DNA from: Prochlorococcus sp. AG-363-C02
GTDB taxonomy: Bacteria; Cyanobacteriota; Cyanobacteriia; PCC-6307; Cyanobiaceae
Assembly (NCBI GenBank): GCA_003278345.1
Contig: QCFH01000007.1
Coordinates: forward strand, 1-62,454
Direction of reading: 5' to 3'
DNA: 62,454 nucleotides
Under the pieces are notes generated by a model. The model saw only the letters and a program-made list of their open reading frames with translations. It made no database searches and was not told the DNA's origin. Made by a program: the position numbers and the translations under genes. Of this stretch, positions 37,043 to 47,817 are shown in pieces (positions within the stretch are counted from its first letter, which is position 1; each line of letters begins with the position of its first letter).

Positions 37043-37549
37043 ATGCTTAGTCCAAAACGAACTAAATTTCGCAAACAGCAACGTGGCCGTATGAGGGGTG
37101 TTGCAACTAGAGGCAATAAAATCGCCTTTGGTCAGTTTGCGTTGCAGGCTCAAGAGTGCGGCTGGATCACTTCAAGACAAATTGAAGCAAGTCGAAGAGC
37201 TATGACTCGTTATGTTAAAAGGGGTGGACAGATTTGGATTCGAATTTTTCCTGATAAGCCAGTTACCATGCGTCCCGCAGAGACACGAATGGGATCTGGA
37301 AAAGGAAATCCAGAATTCTGGGTTGCTGTTGCAAAACCTGGTCGAATACTTTTTGAAATGGGAGGAGAAGAAATTACAGAGTCAATTGCGAAAGAGGCAA
37401 TGAGATTGGCTCAATACAAACTACCAATCAAAACAAAATTTGTAGCTTTACCAAAGGGTCAAAAGCCTACTCAAGCTGGAAAGTCTTCTTCTATTCAAGA
37501 GTCCAATGAGTCTGAAGAAGCATCAGTTACTACAAAGGAGGATTCCTAA
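37043..37549 (+). CDS. rplP: 50S ribosomal protein L16
   Basis: L16 helps form the A-site region. 168 aa: [39 protein letters not shown] and [19 protein letters not shown] match the family. The last 30 residues (Ser/Glu-rich, ending KEDS) extend beyond the common 136-140 aa core. A strong AAGGAGGTG site precedes the ATG. Confidence 0.97.
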   Translation: MLSPKRTKFRKQQRGRMRGVATRGNKIAFGQFALQAQECGWITSRQIEASRRAMTRYVKRGGQIWIRIFPDKPVTMRPAETRMGSGKGNPEFWVAVAKPGRILFEMGGEEITESIAKEAMRLAQYKLPIKTKFVALPKGQKPTQAGKSSSIQESNESEEASVTTKEDS

Positions 37550-37552
37550 ATC

Positions 37553-37765
37553 ATGGCTGAAAAAGAACAATCTGATTTGAGTAAATTGTCAGATATTGAT
37601 ATCAACGAAAAAATTGATAGTACTCGCCGTGAACTCTTTGATTTACGTTTTCAGCGAGCAACTAGGCAGCTAACAGAAACTCATCGATTTAAGAAAGCTC
37701 GTGTTCAGCTGGCACAGCTTTTAACTATTCAATCTGAGCGAGGTCGCTCCAATTCCTCAACCTGA
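37553..37765 (+). CDS. rpmC: 50S ribosomal protein L29
   Basis: L29 sits beside L23 at the tunnel exit. 70 aa, a two-helix protein with [20 protein letters not shown] and [13 protein letters not shown]. It follows rplP by 3 nt with AAAGGAGG upstream. Confidence 0.95.
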   Translation: MAEKEQSDLSKLSDIDINEKIDSTRRELFDLRFQRATRQLTETHRFKKARVQLAQLLTIQSERGRSNSST

Positions 37766-37778
37766 AATTTTTAAAACC

Positions 37779-38045
37779 ATGGCTCTTAAGGAAAGATTAG
37801 GCACTGTTGTTAGTGACAAGATGGATAAAACTGTTGTGGTAGCGGTTATTAATCGCTTCCCTCATCCCATCTATCAAAAGACAGTTAGTAGATCAACTAG
37901 ATACAAAGCTCACGATCCGGAAAACAATTGTAGGGTTGGGGACAGGGTTCGAATTACAGAAACTCGACCATTGAGTGCTACTAAGAGATGGACTGTAGCT
38001 GAGGTCTTGAACAAAGCTGATAAAAAAGAGGAGGCTTTAAAATGA
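37779..38045 (+). CDS. rpsQ: 30S ribosomal protein S17
   Basis: An early-binding 30S body protein with an OB fold. 88 aa: [40 protein letters not shown] and [18 protein letters not shown]. Its TGA overlaps the rplN start (ATGA). Confidence 0.97.
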   Translation: MALKERLGTVVSDKMDKTVVVAVINRFPHPIYQKTVSRSTRYKAHDPENNCRVGDRVRITETRPLSATKRWTVAEVLNKADKKEEALK

Positions 38046-38407
38046 TTCAGCAAGAGACTTTTCTCACTGTTGCAGACAATAGTGGTGCCAAACGGTTGCA
38101 ATGCATCCGTGTTCTTGGATCCAACAGAAGATATGCGCATGTTGGTGATGTAATTGTTGCTGCAGTAAAAGATGCTGTACCAAATATGGGTGTTAAGAAA
38201 TCAGATGTAGTAAAGGCAGTTGTTGTTAGAACAAGAGCAACTTTGCGCAGAGAGACTGGAAATTCAATACGTTTTGATGATAATGCTGCTGTTTTAATCA
38301 ACGAAGATAAAAACCCTCGCGGTACAAGAGTATTTGGTCCTGTTGCTCGAGAACTGCGTGAACGTAATTTTACAAAAATTGTTTCTCTTGCTCCGGAGGT
38401 GATTTAA
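38042..38407 (+). CDS. rplN: 50S ribosomal protein L14
   Basis: L14 forms an intersubunit bridge and is the target of the RsfS silencing factor. 121 aa: [40 protein letters not shown] and [20 protein letters not shown]. The start overlaps rpsQ by 4 nt, and rplX begins directly after the stop. Confidence 0.98.
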   Translation: MIQQETFLTVADNSGAKRLQCIRVLGSNRRYAHVGDVIVAAVKDAVPNMGVKKSDVVKAVVVRTRATLRRETGNSIRFDDNAAVLINEDKNPRGTRVFGPVARELRERNFTKIVSLAPEVI

Positions 38408-38767
38408 ATGATGAACAACCTAAAGCAAACTAAAAAACCTTTATCACCAATAAAGATGAAAATTCGCAAGGGTGATACTGTTCAGGTCATAAATGGGAAA
38501 GATAAAGGTAAAACAGGTGAAGTTTTGAAAACTTTGCCAAATGAGAATCGTGTAGTTGTTCAGGGTATAAATCTTCGTACAAGACATGTAAAACCTACTC
38601 AAGAAGGAGAAAGTGGAAGAATAGTTACTGAGGAAGGTTCTTTGCATGCATCCAATGTGATGGTTTATTCCACTAAGAAAAAAGTTGCAAGTCGCGTTGA
38701 AGTTTTTGTTGAAAAAGATGGATCAAAAAAACGACGACTTAAAAAGACTGGTGAATTAATTGATTAA
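38408..38767 (+). CDS. rplX: 50S ribosomal protein L24
   Basis: L24 initiates 50S assembly. 119 aa with a 15-residue N-terminal extension before [20 protein letters not shown], the KOW motif. [20 protein letters not shown] follows. Two ATGs in a row open the frame (38408, 38411); MKIRKGDT at codon 17 could be the true start. A perfect hairpin covers its stop. Confidence 0.95.
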   Translation: MMNNLKQTKKPLSPIKMKIRKGDTVQVINGKDKGKTGEVLKTLPNENRVVVQGINLRTRHVKPTQEGESGRIVTEEGSLHASNVMVYSTKKKVASRVEVFVEKDGSKKRRLKKTGELID

Positions 38768-38782
38768 TTCATCAATTAATTC
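38753..38782 (+). repeat. Perfect 12-bp inverted repeat at the rplX end
   Basis: GAATTAATTGAT (38753-38764) and ATCAATTAATTC (38771-38782) pair fully around TAATTC and cover the rplX stop codon. The 90-nt gap to rplE, the widest within the rplC-rplR run, follows with a T/C-rich tract. It could be an RNA-processing or attenuation site, or a weak terminator. Confidence 0.6.
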
Positions 38783-38857
38783 CTTCTTTCTTCTTACTGA
38801 TTACATTTTTTTATTACTTCAGATTCTGACAAAGACCAGAATTATCCCAACCCAATC

Positions 38858-39397
38858 ATGTCACTGAAAAATCGTTATCGAGAAACTATTAGGCCTAAAT
38901 TATTAAAAGATTTAGGGTTCTCTAATATCCATCAAGTTCCTAAGGTTCTTAAAGTCAATGTCAATAGAGGTCTAGGTGAGGTAGCTCAAAACTCTAAGGC
39001 ACTTGAAGCTTCACTTGCGGAAGTTTCAACGATTACTGGTCAGAAGGCCCTCGTAACCAGAGCCAAAAAGGCTATTGCTGGTTTTAAGATAAGACAGGGC
39101 ATGCCTATAGGTTGTGCGGTAACTCTGCGTGGAGAAAGAATGTATGCGTTTTTGGAACGATTAATTAATCTTGCTTTGCCTAGGATCAGAGACTTTAGAG
39201 GAGTTAATCCTAAAAGCTTTGATGGTCGAGGTAACTTTACCCTTGGGGTTAAAGAACAGCTTATTTTTCCTGAAATTTCTTTCGATAAAATTGATGCAAT
39301 TAGAGGTATGGATATAACAATCGTTACCAGCGCCAGAACCGATGAGGAGGGCCGAGCTCTTCTTAAGGAGATGGGAATGCCTTTTAGGAGTAATTAG
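38858..39397 (+). CDS. rplE: 50S ribosomal protein L5
   Basis: L5 binds 5S rRNA and forms the central protuberance. 179 aa: [39 protein letters not shown] and [19 protein letters not shown]. The ATG at 38858 follows a 90-nt spacer with the rplX hairpin, so it may begin a separately controlled segment. Confidence 0.98.
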   Translation: MSLKNRYRETIRPKLLKDLGFSNIHQVPKVLKVNVNRGLGEVAQNSKALEASLAEVSTITGQKALVTRAKKAIAGFKIRQGMPIGCAVTLRGERMYAFLERLINLALPRIRDFRGVNPKSFDGRGNFTLGVKEQLIFPEISFDKIDAIRGMDITIVTSARTDEEGRALLKEMGMPFRSN

Positions 39398-39402
39398 AAA
39401 CT

Positions 39403-39804
39403 ATGGCAAATCACGATCCGATTTCAGATATGCTCACTCGTATTAGGAATGCGAGTGAGAAAAGACATGAGAAAACTCGTGTTCCTGCTTCTCGTATGGC
39501 TAGAAGTATTGCAAAAGTTTTGCAAAACGAGGGCTTTATTTCTCAAATAAGTGAGGAGGGTGAAGGGCCTAAAGCTCATCTTGTTCTCGAATTAAAATAC
39601 AGTGGTAAGCATCGCCATCCAACAATTCGTTCTATGCAAAGAGTTAGTAAGCCAGGATTGAGAATTTATAAAAATAACAGAGGACTACCTAAAGTTTTAG
39701 GAGGTTTGGGGGTTGCTATTATTTCAACTTCTAAGGGTGTCATGAGTGATCGTGATGCAAGGAAACAGGGAGTAGGTGGAGAAGTTCTCTGCTACGTCTA
39801 TTAA
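39403..39804 (+). CDS. rpsH: 30S ribosomal protein S8
   Basis: S8 organises the central 16S domain. 133 aa: [40 protein letters not shown] and [20 protein letters not shown]. Five nt follow rplE directly; rpsN (S14), which lies here in many bacteria, is absent. Confidence 0.98.
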   Translation: MANHDPISDMLTRIRNASEKRHEKTRVPASRMARSIAKVLQNEGFISQISEEGEGPKAHLVLELKYSGKHRHPTIRSMQRVSKPGLRIYKNNRGLPKVLGGLGVAIISTSKGVMSDRDARKQGVGGEVLCYVY

Positions 39805-39816
39805 GGAGCTTTTATT

Positions 39817-40356
39817 ATGTCTCGCATTGGTAAAAAACCTATACCAGTTCCTGAAAAGGTTGCTGTCACATTAAATGGACTCTTAGTGAAAGTTAAGGGC
39901 CCTAAAGGTGAGTTGGAAAGGACACTCCCAGAAGGTATAAGTATTAGTCAGAGTGATGGTCACATATTAGTTTCTATAGATAGCGATAAAAGAAAGAGTA
40001 GAGAAAGGCATGGCCTATCAAGAACCTTAGTGGCGAATATGATTGAGGGTGTCAGCAATGGTTACTCAAAAAAGCTTGAGATTGTAGGAGTTGGTTCTAG
40101 GGCTCAAGTGAAGGGAAAAACGCTTGTTGTAAGTGCTGGATATAGCCATCCAGTAGAAGTAATTCCACCTGATGGAATTACTTTTAAAGTTGAAAGCAAT
40201 ACGAATGTCTTTGTTTCAGGAATAGATAAAGAGCTTGTGGGAAATGAAGCAGCAAAAATTCGTGATATTCGTCCTCCAGAGCCATATAAAGGCAAGGGAA
40301 TTAAGTATGCTGGAGAACGAATAATTCGAAAGGCAGGCAAATCAGGTAAAAAATAA
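39817..40356 (+). CDS. rplF: 50S ribosomal protein L6
   Basis: L6 supports the factor-binding centre. 179 aa: [39 protein letters not shown] and the conserved [20 protein letters not shown] near the C-terminus. A GGAGC site precedes it by about 7 nt. Confidence 0.98.
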   Translation: MSRIGKKPIPVPEKVAVTLNGLLVKVKGPKGELERTLPEGISISQSDGHILVSIDSDKRKSRERHGLSRTLVANMIEGVSNGYSKKLEIVGVGSRAQVKGKTLVVSAGYSHPVEVIPPDGITFKVESNTNVFVSGIDKELVGNEAAKIRDIRPPEPYKGKGIKYAGERIIRKAGKSGKK

Positions 40357-40385
40357 TTTTTAATTTTCCTGTTCTTTTTTTAATT

Positions 40386-40754
40386 ATGGCAACTTTTTCT
40401 AGAAAACAAAAAACTCAGAAGCGTCACAAACGACTTCGTCGCTATTTAAGTGGAACTAGCGACAGGCCTCGTTTAGCTGTTTTTCGCTCTAACAATCATA
40501 TTTATGCCCAAGTAATTGATGATAATGCGCAAAATACACTTTGTGCAGCCTCAACTCTTGAAAAGGAATTTCTCTCTAATAGTAAAGTTAATGCAAGCAC
40601 TTGTGCTGCCTCTACTGCAGTAGGAGAAATGCTTGCAAAACGTGCTCTTGATAAGGGCATTAAGCAAGTTGTTTTTGATCGAGGCGGCAGTCTTTATCAT
40701 GGCAGAGTTAAAGCTCTAGCTGAGGCTGCTCGACAGGCTGGCCTTACATTCTGA
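40386..40754 (+). CDS. rplR: 50S ribosomal protein L18
   Basis: L18 binds 5S rRNA. 122 aa: [40 protein letters not shown] and [20 protein letters not shown] fit the family. Confidence 0.97.
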   Translation: MATFSRKQKTQKRHKRLRRYLSGTSDRPRLAVFRSNNHIYAQVIDDNAQNTLCAASTLEKEFLSNSKVNASTCAASTAVGEMLAKRALDKGIKQVVFDRGGSLYHGRVKALAEAARQAGLTF

Positions 40755-40767
40755 TTATTGTTTCCAA

Positions 40768-41400
40768 ATGACTGAATCTAAAACAAATAGTAAAACAAAA
40801 GAAAAATCTTCATCCTCTTCCCCAGAATCTTCTGAAAACCAGAAGGAAAATCGCAGGAATAATAGTCGTGGAGGTGAAAAACGTGGTAGGAGATCAGATA
40901 GAAGAAATCAGGATAGAGACTCTGAATGGCAAGAGAGAGTTATTCAGATCAGGAGAGTTTCTAAAACAGTAAAAGGTGGAAAGAAAATGAGTTTTAGGGC
41001 AATAGTTGTGGTTGGCAATGAAAAAGGTCAGGTAGGAGTTGGAGTTGGTAAGGCTGGCGATGTTATAGGAGCTGTAAGAAAAGGTGTTGCAGATGGTAAA
41101 AAGAACCTTGTTAGGGTTCCTTTAACTCCAAGCAGTTCTATCCCAACTCTTTCCAATGGAAGAGATGGTGCGGCAAGTGTTCTGATAAGACCTGCTGCTC
41201 CTGGTACCGGAGTTATTGCTGGAGGATCTATTCGTACAGTTTTAGAGCTTGCAGGTATTAAGAATGTTTTGGCTAAGCGCCTTGGCAGTAAAACACCTTT
41301 AAATAATGCTCGCGCTGCAATGTTAGCTTTATCTGGATTAAGGACCCACAAAGCTACTGCAAAAGAGCGAGGGATATCCCTCGAGCAGATTTATTCTTAA
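40768..41400 (+). CDS. rpsE: 30S ribosomal protein S5
   Basis: S5 contributes to decoding fidelity and helicase-like unwinding at the mRNA entry. 210 aa. The first about 55 residues are a low-complexity Ser/Asn/Arg/Glu extension; the core starts at [20 protein letters not shown] with [17 protein letters not shown] and [20 protein letters not shown]. The L30 gene (rpmD), next in many bacteria, is missing. Confidence 0.97.
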   Translation: MTESKTNSKTKEKSSSSSPESSENQKENRRNNSRGGEKRGRRSDRRNQDRDSEWQERVIQIRRVSKTVKGGKKMSFRAIVVVGNEKGQVGVGVGKAGDVIGAVRKGVADGKKNLVRVPLTPSSSIPTLSNGRDGAASVLIRPAAPGTGVIAGGSIRTVLELAGIKNVLAKRLGSKTPLNNARAAMLALSGLRTHKATAKERGISLEQIYS

Positions 41401-41408
41401 ATTTCACT

Positions 41409-41861
41409 ATGACTATTAGATTAGATTCTTTAAAATCCAATAAAGGAGCAAGAAGGCGCAAGTTAAGGAAAGGACGTGGAATTGCCGCTGGTCAGGGGGC
41501 AAGCTGTGGTTTTGGAATGAGAGGTCAAAAATCTCGTTCTGGTAGACCTACTAGACCTGGATTTGAAGGAGGACAAATGCCTCTATATAGGAGGGTACCT
41601 AAGCTAAAACATTTTCCACTTGTAAATCCGAAATCATTTTCCATAATTAATGTTTCCTGTTTAAATGAACTTGAAGAAGGAACAACTGTGAATTTAGATT
41701 CTCTTGTTAAGAAAGGAATTCTTACCAATCCTAAATACCCCTTAAAAGTTCTTGGAAACGGCAATTTAAAAGTAAAACTTTTGGTGCAAGCAGCATCATT
41801 TACCGCTTCTGCAAAAACTAAGATTGAATCAGCTGGGGGAACTTGCGAGATTTTTGACTAA
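41409..41861 (+). CDS. rplO: 50S ribosomal protein L15
   Basis: A late-assembly 50S protein. 150 aa with the Gly/Arg-rich N-terminus [20 protein letters not shown] and [15 protein letters not shown]. Eight nt after rpsE. Confidence 0.97.
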   Translation: MTIRLDSLKSNKGARRRKLRKGRGIAAGQGASCGFGMRGQKSRSGRPTRPGFEGGQMPLYRRVPKLKHFPLVNPKSFSIINVSCLNELEEGTTVNLDSLVKKGILTNPKYPLKVLGNGNLKVKLLVQAASFTASAKTKIESAGGTCEIFD

Positions 41862-41907
41862 AATTAGCCTAGGTCATCTTGCTATTTGAAATTACCTATT
41901 TCAGTTC

Positions 41908-43227
41908 ATGTTTGTTACTAGAGGGCGAAATCCCAGTGCGACAGAAGTAGTCACCCAACTTTTTCTAAACAAGGAACTTAGAGGGAGAGTACTTACAACT
42001 TTAGGAATACTTTTGTTTGTAAGGTTAGGAATATATATTCCTGTTCCAGGTATTAATAGAGAAGCTTTTAAAGAATTTATTCAGCAAGGGGGACAGCTTA
42101 TTGGCTTTCTTGATATTTTCACTGGAGGAGGTATCTCAACTCTAGGTATTTTCGCACTTGGAATTTTACCTTTTATTAATGCATCAATAATTATCCAGTT
42201 ATTAACTGCTGCATTGCCGCAACTAGAAGATTTACAAAAAAATGAGGGAGAGGCAGGACGTAGAAAAATTTCTCAGATTACTCGTTATGTGGCTTTAGGT
42301 TGGGGATTAATGCAAAGCATAGTTTTTGCAATGATTCTTAGGAAGTATGCAATTGAAAGTTTGAGTGAGGTTGAATTTGTTTTTCAAACCTCAATAGCTT
42401 TAGTAACTGGTTCGATGATTGTTATGTGGCTGAGTGAAATTATCACTGAGAAAGGTATAGGTCAGGGTGCGTCTCTAGTTATCTTCTTAAATATTGTAGC
42501 CACACTTCCTAAGGCACTTAGCTCTACAATAGAAAAGGCTCAAACTGGAGATAGAAGTGATGTATTTGGAATAATTGTTTTATTGATAGTGTTTTTAATC
42601 ACAATTGTTGGAATAATTTTTGTCCAAGAAGGATCTAGAAGAATTCCAATAGTTAGTGCAAAGCGACAAATAGGGGGTACAGCCATTTTGCCGACACGTC
42701 AAAGTTATCTTCCTTTAAAGCTCAATGCTGGCGGGGTTATGCCCATTATTTTTGCTTCTGCTTTAATTTTTCTTCCTATTACAATAGCTAATTTTACTAA
42801 AAATCCTTTTTTAATTAATGCTGCAAGTGCTTTAAACCCAGGCGCTTCAAACCCTTGGCCATATGCAATCACATTCTTTGCTTTGATCGTTGGTTTTGCA
42901 TATTTTTATGCTTCGTTAACAATTAATCCTATTGATATTGCAGCGAACCTTAAAAGAGGAGGAGTTGCTATACCAGGAGTAAGACCTGGTAGCGCTACTG
43001 CAAAGCATCTTTCTGGTGTGCAAAATCGATTGACTTTACTTGGCGGTCTGTTCTTGGGATCTGTTGCAATAATTCCTGCAGCTGTAGAGAGGGCTACAAA
43101 TGTTCAAACATTTCAAGGTTTAGGAGCAACTTCTTTATTAATTCTTGTAGGAGTTGCTATAGATACTGCTAAACAAGTTCAAACTTATGTTATTTCACAG
43201 AGATATGAAGGACTTGTGCGTCAATGA
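41908..43227 (+). CDS. secY: Preprotein translocase subunit SecY
   Basis: SecY is the protein-conducting channel in the cytoplasmic and thylakoid membranes. 439 aa, ten predicted membrane helices. GIYIPVPGINREAF at the start, the plug region GISTLGIFALGILPFINASI, SEIITEKGIGQGASLVIF and the C-terminal YVISQRYEGLVRQ are family features. The single copy appears to serve both membranes. Confidence 0.98.
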   Translation: MFVTRGRNPSATEVVTQLFLNKELRGRVLTTLGILLFVRLGIYIPVPGINREAFKEFIQQGGQLIGFLDIFTGGGISTLGIFALGILPFINASIIIQLLTAALPQLEDLQKNEGEAGRRKISQITRYVALGWGLMQSIVFAMILRKYAIESLSEVEFVFQTSIALVTGSMIVMWLSEIITEKGIGQGASLVIFLNIVATLPKALSSTIEKAQTGDRSDVFGIIVLLIVFLITIVGIIFVQEGSRRIPIVSAKRQIGGTAILPTRQSYLPLKLNAGGVMPIIFASALIFLPITIANFTKNPFLINAASALNPGASNPWPYAITFFALIVGFAYFYASLTINPIDIAANLKRGGVAIPGVRPGSATAKHLSGVQNRLTLLGGLFLGSVAIIPAAVERATNVQTFQGLGATSLLILVGVAIDTAKQVQTYVISQRYEGLVRQ

Positions 43228-43261
43228 TCTTTACTAAAATCTTTTTAAACTTTGAAATTTT

Positions 43262-43810
43262 ATGAAGAGTCGATTACTGTTTTTAGGCCCTCCAGGTGCT
43301 GGTAAGGGCACTCAGGCAAATTTAATTTGTAAAGATAATTGTTTATTGCATTTGTCTACAGGAGAATTATTACGCGAGGAAGTTGCTGCTGGCACGGAGT
43401 TAGGAAAAGAAGCTGAATCAATCATGAATAAAGGTGAATTAGTAGGAGACTTACTTGTTTTATCTATAGTTGAAAAAAGGCTTTCTAACTCCCAGGAAGG
43501 ATGGCTTTTAGATGGATTCCCTAGAAATCTATCTCAGGCAAAATTGTTAAAAGAATTGCTAGAAAAGATTTCTCAGCCAATTGAAGCGGTTCTGCTTTTA
43601 AAGATAGATGATCAAATTCTTATAAATCGAATGCTTTCTCGAGGGCGTGAGGATGATAATGAATCAGTTATCTGCAAAAGGTTGAAGGTTTATAGAGAAA
43701 AGACATCACCACTTATTAATTACTATCAAACTCTTGGAATATTGAAATCTGTTGATGGTTGTGGATCGGTTGAAGATGTTAATAGTCGGATCAAAAAAGT
43801 TTTAGATTGA
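43262..43810 (+). CDS. adk: Adenylate kinase, short form
   Basis: Interconverts ATP + AMP and 2 ADP. 182 aa: P-loop LFLGPPGAGKGTQANL, STGELLREEV, GWLLDGFPRNLSQA and the lid RMLSRGREDDNESVICKRL. The lid is short, lacking the zinc insert of long bacterial Adks. It follows secY by 34 nt, as in many bacteria; the usual neighbours map and infA are absent. Confidence 0.97.
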   Translation: MKSRLLFLGPPGAGKGTQANLICKDNCLLHLSTGELLREEVAAGTELGKEAESIMNKGELVGDLLVLSIVEKRLSNSQEGWLLDGFPRNLSQAKLLKELLEKISQPIEAVLLLKIDDQILINRMLSRGREDDNESVICKRLKVYREKTSPLINYYQTLGILKSVDGCGSVEDVNSRIKKVLD

Positions 43811-43856
43811 ACGGTGTAGTAACATTGGAGTTTGCTAATAAGGAGAGCCACACCCT

Positions 43857-43973
43857 ATGAAGGTGCGCGCTTCAGTCAAACGAATGTGCGAGAAGTGTCG
43901 GGTGATTCGTCGCCACGGCAAAGTAATGGTCATTTGCACCGCTACTCAAAAGCACAAGCAGCGCCAAGGGTGA
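43857..43973 (+). CDS. rpmJ: 50S ribosomal protein L36
   Basis: A 38-aa protein, [16 protein letters not shown] at the start, with Cys11, Cys14, Cys27 and His33, the zinc ligands of the C+ form. AAGGAGAG precedes the ATG. It is short and easily missed by ORF callers. Confidence 0.96.
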   Translation: MKVRASVKRMCEKCRVIRRHGKVMVICTATQKHKQRQG

Positions 43974-44094
43974 CTCTTTGGCATTAACTATCTAAAATTA
44001 TGGAAAGGTTTTTATTTTTATCAACTTTTCCTTTTTAGAGAATTACTTCACCTCCACTTCTAGTGGATTATTACACTTCGGTTCAAAGTTTTAA

Positions 44095-44460
44095 GTGGCA
44101 AGAATCGCCGGCATTGACCTACCTCGTGAAAAACGGGTTGAAATTGCCCTCACCTACATCTATGGGATTGGTCTAACCAGATCTCAGAAAATTCTTGATC
44201 AAACAGGAGTAAATCCTGATATACGCGTCAAGGATTTAGATGATGGTGATGTACAAAAACTCAGAGTTGCTACAGAATCCTTCACCGTTGAAGGTGACTT
44301 AAGGCGTCAAGAAGGCATGGCTCTGAAGCGACTTCAAGATATTGGATGTCTTAGAGGTCGCCGTCATAGAATGAGTTTGCCTGTTCGTGGCCAACGCACT
44401 AGGACAAATGCAAGAACAAGAAGAGGTTCTCGTAAGACTGTCGCAGGTAGGAAAAAATAA
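44095..44460 (+). CDS. rpsM: 30S ribosomal protein S13
   Basis: S13 forms head-to-50S bridges and contacts P-site tRNA. 121 aa with a GTG start: [37 protein letters not shown] and [21 protein letters not shown] 121-nt spacer after rpmJ leaves room for a promoter. Confidence 0.97.
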   Translation: MARIAGIDLPREKRVEIALTYIYGIGLTRSQKILDQTGVNPDIRVKDLDDGDVQKLRVATESFTVEGDLRRQEGMALKRLQDIGCLRGRRHRMSLPVRGQRTRTNARTRRGSRKTVAGRKK

Positions 44461-44527
44461 ATTCTAAAATTCATTTTTGCCTTTTATCAAGGCTTTCACA
44501 CATTTACCTCAAACAAGGCCCAGCCAA

Positions 44528-44920
44528 ATGGCCACACCAGCAAAGAAAACCAGTTCAAAAAAATCTAAGCGCAATGTCCCCAACGGGGTTGTGCACATTC
44601 AAAGCACCTTTAATAACACAATTGTTTCTATAGCTGATAGCAATGGGGAGGTTATCTCTTGGTCATCAGCTGGTGCAAGTGGCTTTAAAGGAGCTAGAAA
44701 GGGTACACCATTTGCTGCTCAAACTGCAGCTGAAGCTGCAGCAAGAAGAGCATTGGATCAAGGTATGCGTCAGATAGAGGTTCTTGTAAGGGGACCTGGA
44801 TCCGGACGAGAAACAGCCATTCGTGCTTTGCAAGTGGCTGGCCTTGAGATCACACTGATTAGAGATGTGACTCCTCTTCCTCACAATGGATGTCGAAGAG
44901 CTAAACGCAGACGCGTTTAA
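44528..44920 (+). CDS. rpsK: 30S ribosomal protein S11
   Basis: S11 lies on the 30S platform near the E site. 130 aa from ATG 44528 ([20 protein letters not shown]). [38 protein letters not shown] and [18 protein letters not shown] are diagnostic. The open frame 17 codons longer upstream is not conserved S11 sequence. Confidence 0.97.
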   Translation: MATPAKKTSSKKSKRNVPNGVVHIQSTFNNTIVSIADSNGEVISWSSAGASGFKGARKGTPFAAQTAAEAAARRALDQGMRQIEVLVRGPGSGRETAIRALQVAGLEITLIRDVTPLPHNGCRRAKRRRV

Positions 44921-44977
44921 TTTCCATCTTCTTCATTTTTTGTGAATCTACTTAACTCTTTTTTATCGATTTAGCCC

Positions 44978-45916
44978 GTGTTGCAATACCAGATTGATCG
45001 GATTGATCATCAAGTTTCAGATGATCGCTCTCAAACAGGAATATTCCTAATAGGACCTCTTGAAAGAGGCCAAGCCACAACTTTAGGCAATTCCCTACGA
45101 AGGGTTCTTATGGGAGGACTCGAGGGTAGTGCAGTTACAGCAGTTCGTATTTCAGGCGTAAATCATGAATATGCAACTGTGCCTGGAGTTCGAGAAGATG
45201 TTTTAGATATTCTCTTGAATTGTAAGGAGTTAACAGTTAATAGTAGAAGCCAAGAATTGGAAATTGGCCGTCTTGTAGTAAACGGCCCTGCAGAAGTAAA
45301 AGCTCGTGACGTGCAATTCTCTTCACAAGTTCAAATAGTCGATGTAGAGCGTCCTATAGCCACTGTTCATTCTGGCCATAGCCTTGAATTAGAGTTACAT
45401 GTTGAAAGAGGAGTTGGGTATAGGCCAGTAGAAAAGCGCAATGATGAAACTACTGCCATTGATTTACTTCAGATTGATGCAGTATTTATGCCTGTTAAAA
45501 AAGTAAATTTTACGATTGATGAAACTGCTGTTTCTGAAGGCGGCACCTCAAGAGAAAGGCTGCGGTTAGAAGTTGTTACTGATGGTTCGATAACTCCAGA
45601 TGATGCCGTTGCAGAAGCGGCTAATCAGTTAATTGAGCTCTTTCAACCCCTTGCTACTGTAACCATGGTAGAAGAAGTCCCGCAGGAGCCTGAACCAGCT
45701 GCAGAGGCACAGATTCCTTTAGAAGAATTAAATCTTTCAGTTAGAGCATATAACTGTCTTAAGCGTGCTCAAGTAAATTCAGTTTCTGATTTAATGGGCT
45801 TTAGTTATGAAGACTTACTCGAAATTAAAAACTTTGGATCAAAATCAGCCGATGAAGTTATAGAGGCTTTGGAGAGAATAGGAATTTCTATTCCTCAGAG
45901 CAGAACTTCTGCATGA
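44978..45916 (+). CDS. rpoA: RNA polymerase subunit alpha
   Basis: Alpha dimers scaffold RNA polymerase and bind promoter UP elements and activators. 312 aa with a GTG start. The N-terminal domain shows [20 protein letters not shown]; the flexible linker is near [14 protein letters not shown]; the C-terminal domain has [20 protein letters not shown] and [19 protein letters not shown]. Confidence 0.99.
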   Translation: MLQYQIDRIDHQVSDDRSQTGIFLIGPLERGQATTLGNSLRRVLMGGLEGSAVTAVRISGVNHEYATVPGVREDVLDILLNCKELTVNSRSQELEIGRLVVNGPAEVKARDVQFSSQVQIVDVERPIATVHSGHSLELELHVERGVGYRPVEKRNDETTAIDLLQIDAVFMPVKKVNFTIDETAVSEGGTSRERLRLEVVTDGSITPDDAVAEAANQLIELFQPLATVTMVEEVPQEPEPAAEAQIPLEELNLSVRAYNCLKRAQVNSVSDLMGFSYEDLLEIKNFGSKSADEVIEALERIGISIPQSRTSA

Positions 45917-45952
45917 TTCTAATCCTTTTATAATTTCAGGAGATTTAATAGT

Positions 45953-46303
45953 ATGAGACATCAACTTCGAGTTCCCCAACTAGGAAGACCAACTGATCAA
46001 CGAAAAGCATTATTACGTGGTTTGGCTACACAGCTTATTCGTGAAGGTAGAGTGACAACAACAAAAGCAAGAGCTAAAGCACTTAGAGATGAAGTTGAAA
46101 GGATGATTGGATTAGCCAAAGATGGTAGTTTATCTTCTCGTCGTAGGGCGATTGGATATATTTATGATAAAAAATTGGTTCATGCTCTTTTTGAAAAAGC
46201 TCAAGAACGCTATGGAGAGAGAAAAGGTGGATACACAAGAATAGTTCGTACTGTTCCTAGAAGGGGAGACAATGCAGAAATGGCAATCATTGAACTTGTT
46301 TGA
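45953..46303 (+). CDS. rplQ: 50S ribosomal protein L17
   Basis: L17 is at the 50S base. 116 aa: [40 protein letters not shown] and [20 protein letters not shown]. It follows rpoA, the standard order. Confidence 0.97.
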   Translation: MRHQLRVPQLGRPTDQRKALLRGLATQLIREGRVTTTKARAKALRDEVERMIGLAKDGSLSSRRRAIGYIYDKKLVHALFEKAQERYGERKGGYTRIVRTVPRRGDNAEMAIIELV

Positions 46304-46332
46304 TTATTATTTAGCAAAGTGACCTAGCTTCA

Positions 46333-47220
46333 ATGCCAAAGGGACTTTTATTGGATGCACTAAATACAAACAGTAAAATTAGGAGAGTAGCTTTATTAAT
46401 TCAATATCAGGGAACTGAATACAATGGTTGGCAGAGGCAGAAAGTTGGAACAAGCATTCAAGGATTATTAGAAGATGCTATTTATTCTTTAGAGCCATTC
46501 CATCAAATAAAAGTTATTGCAGCAGGGAGAACTGATTCAGGCGTACATGCATCAGGTCAGGTTGCTCATTTTGATTCAGTTGGCCAGATTCCAGTTAGAA
46601 GATGGCCTTCTGCACTTAATGGAAGGTTGCCTTCAACAATTAGAGTGCTTGATTCAAGTGAACAGTCATTAGATTGGCATGCTTGTCATTCTGCTTTGTA
46701 TAGGAGATATCGATATACGATTTATAATGGGTGTATACCTAACCTTTTTATTTCTCCTTGGACTTGGCATAAATATAATTTTTATCTTGATGAGCAATTA
46801 ATTGCTGAAGCTATTAAGGGTATCATTGGTTATCATGACTTCACTGCATTTCAGAGATCAGGAAGCAATAGAAAGAATGCATTTACCACAATCCAAGATG
46901 TTCAAATTGAAAGAAAGGGCGACTTATTAGTATTTGAGATTCAGGCAAGCGGTTTTTTATATGGGATGGTTAGATTATTAGTAGGACAATTAGTTGCTAT
47001 AGGTGAACATAGACTCTCTATCAAAACCTTTGAAAAACTTTGGAAAGAAAGACTTAGATCTGAAGTAAAAGAAGCAGCACCTGCAAAAGGTCTTTGCTTA
47101 ATTCGGGCAGGTTATAAACACTCTATATTTAGCGAGAAGATAGGTTTTGATAGTTTCCCAGCTTTTTCTTTGTTTACCAATGACCCCCCTTCTTCATCCT
47201 ATGTGACTGGTTCTAAATAA
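46333..47220 (+). CDS. truA: tRNA pseudouridine(38-40) synthase
   Basis: TruA makes pseudouridine at tRNA positions 38-40. 295 aa: [20 protein letters not shown], the catalytic Asp loop [16 protein letters not shown]-like [26 protein letters not shown] and [17 protein letters not shown]. The C-terminal about 25 residues (Ser/Pro-rich) are an extension. Confidence 0.96.
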   Translation: MPKGLLLDALNTNSKIRRVALLIQYQGTEYNGWQRQKVGTSIQGLLEDAIYSLEPFHQIKVIAAGRTDSGVHASGQVAHFDSVGQIPVRRWPSALNGRLPSTIRVLDSSEQSLDWHACHSALYRRYRYTIYNGCIPNLFISPWTWHKYNFYLDEQLIAEAIKGIIGYHDFTAFQRSGSNRKNAFTTIQDVQIERKGDLLVFEIQASGFLYGMVRLLVGQLVAIGEHRLSIKTFEKLWKERLRSEVKEAAPAKGLCLIRAGYKHSIFSEKIGFDSFPAFSLFTNDPPSSSYVTGSK

Positions 47221-47364
47221 GGAGTTTTTAATATTTTTTATAAAAAGCTATCTATTAAAGTGTAGAGTGGTTAATCGAGTTATAGATCATTTGCTTTGGT
47301 CTTACTCTAAATAGAAAATGCCTTGATTTCACAGGGCTATAACAAAACCCGGCCTGCCGGAGAG

Positions 47365-47817
47365 ATGAACAAGACTATTACACCCTCAATCGACTCGATC
47401 AATCGCCAGTGGTATCTGGTAGATGCTGAGAATCAGACTCTTGGAAGATTGGCTTCAGAAGTAGCTTCTATTCTGAGAGGAAAGAACAAACCTGAATTTA
47501 CTCCTCATTTAGATACAGGTGATTTTGTTGTCATTGTTAATGCTGAGAAAGTTCAGGTTAGTGGAAGAAAAGCAACTCAAAAGCTATATAGAAGACATTC
47601 TGGTCGTCCAGGGGGAATGAAAGTTGAGACTTTCAATTCACTTCAAGAAAGAATCCCAGAGAGGATTGTAGAGAAAGCAATCAAAGGAATGCTTCCACAC
47701 AATGCTCTTGGAAGGCAATTGTTTCGCAAATTAAAGGTTTATAAGGGATCAGAACATCCACATGCCGCTCAAAATCCACAGAATCTTAGTATCAACTCCA
47801 AAGGAATAGTTAAATGA
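47365..47817 (+). CDS. rplM: 50S ribosomal protein L13
   Basis: An early-assembly 50S protein. 150 aa from ATG 47365 ([20 protein letters not shown]). [34 protein letters not shown] and [20 protein letters not shown] match. The open frame extends 14 codons upstream, but this ATG matches family starts. A 144-nt spacer upstream may hold a promoter. Confidence 0.97.
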   Translation: MNKTITPSIDSINRQWYLVDAENQTLGRLASEVASILRGKNKPEFTPHLDTGDFVVIVNAEKVQVSGRKATQKLYRRHSGRPGGMKVETFNSLQERIPERIVEKAIKGMLPHNALGRQLFRKLKVYKGSEHPHAAQNPQNLSINSKGIVK

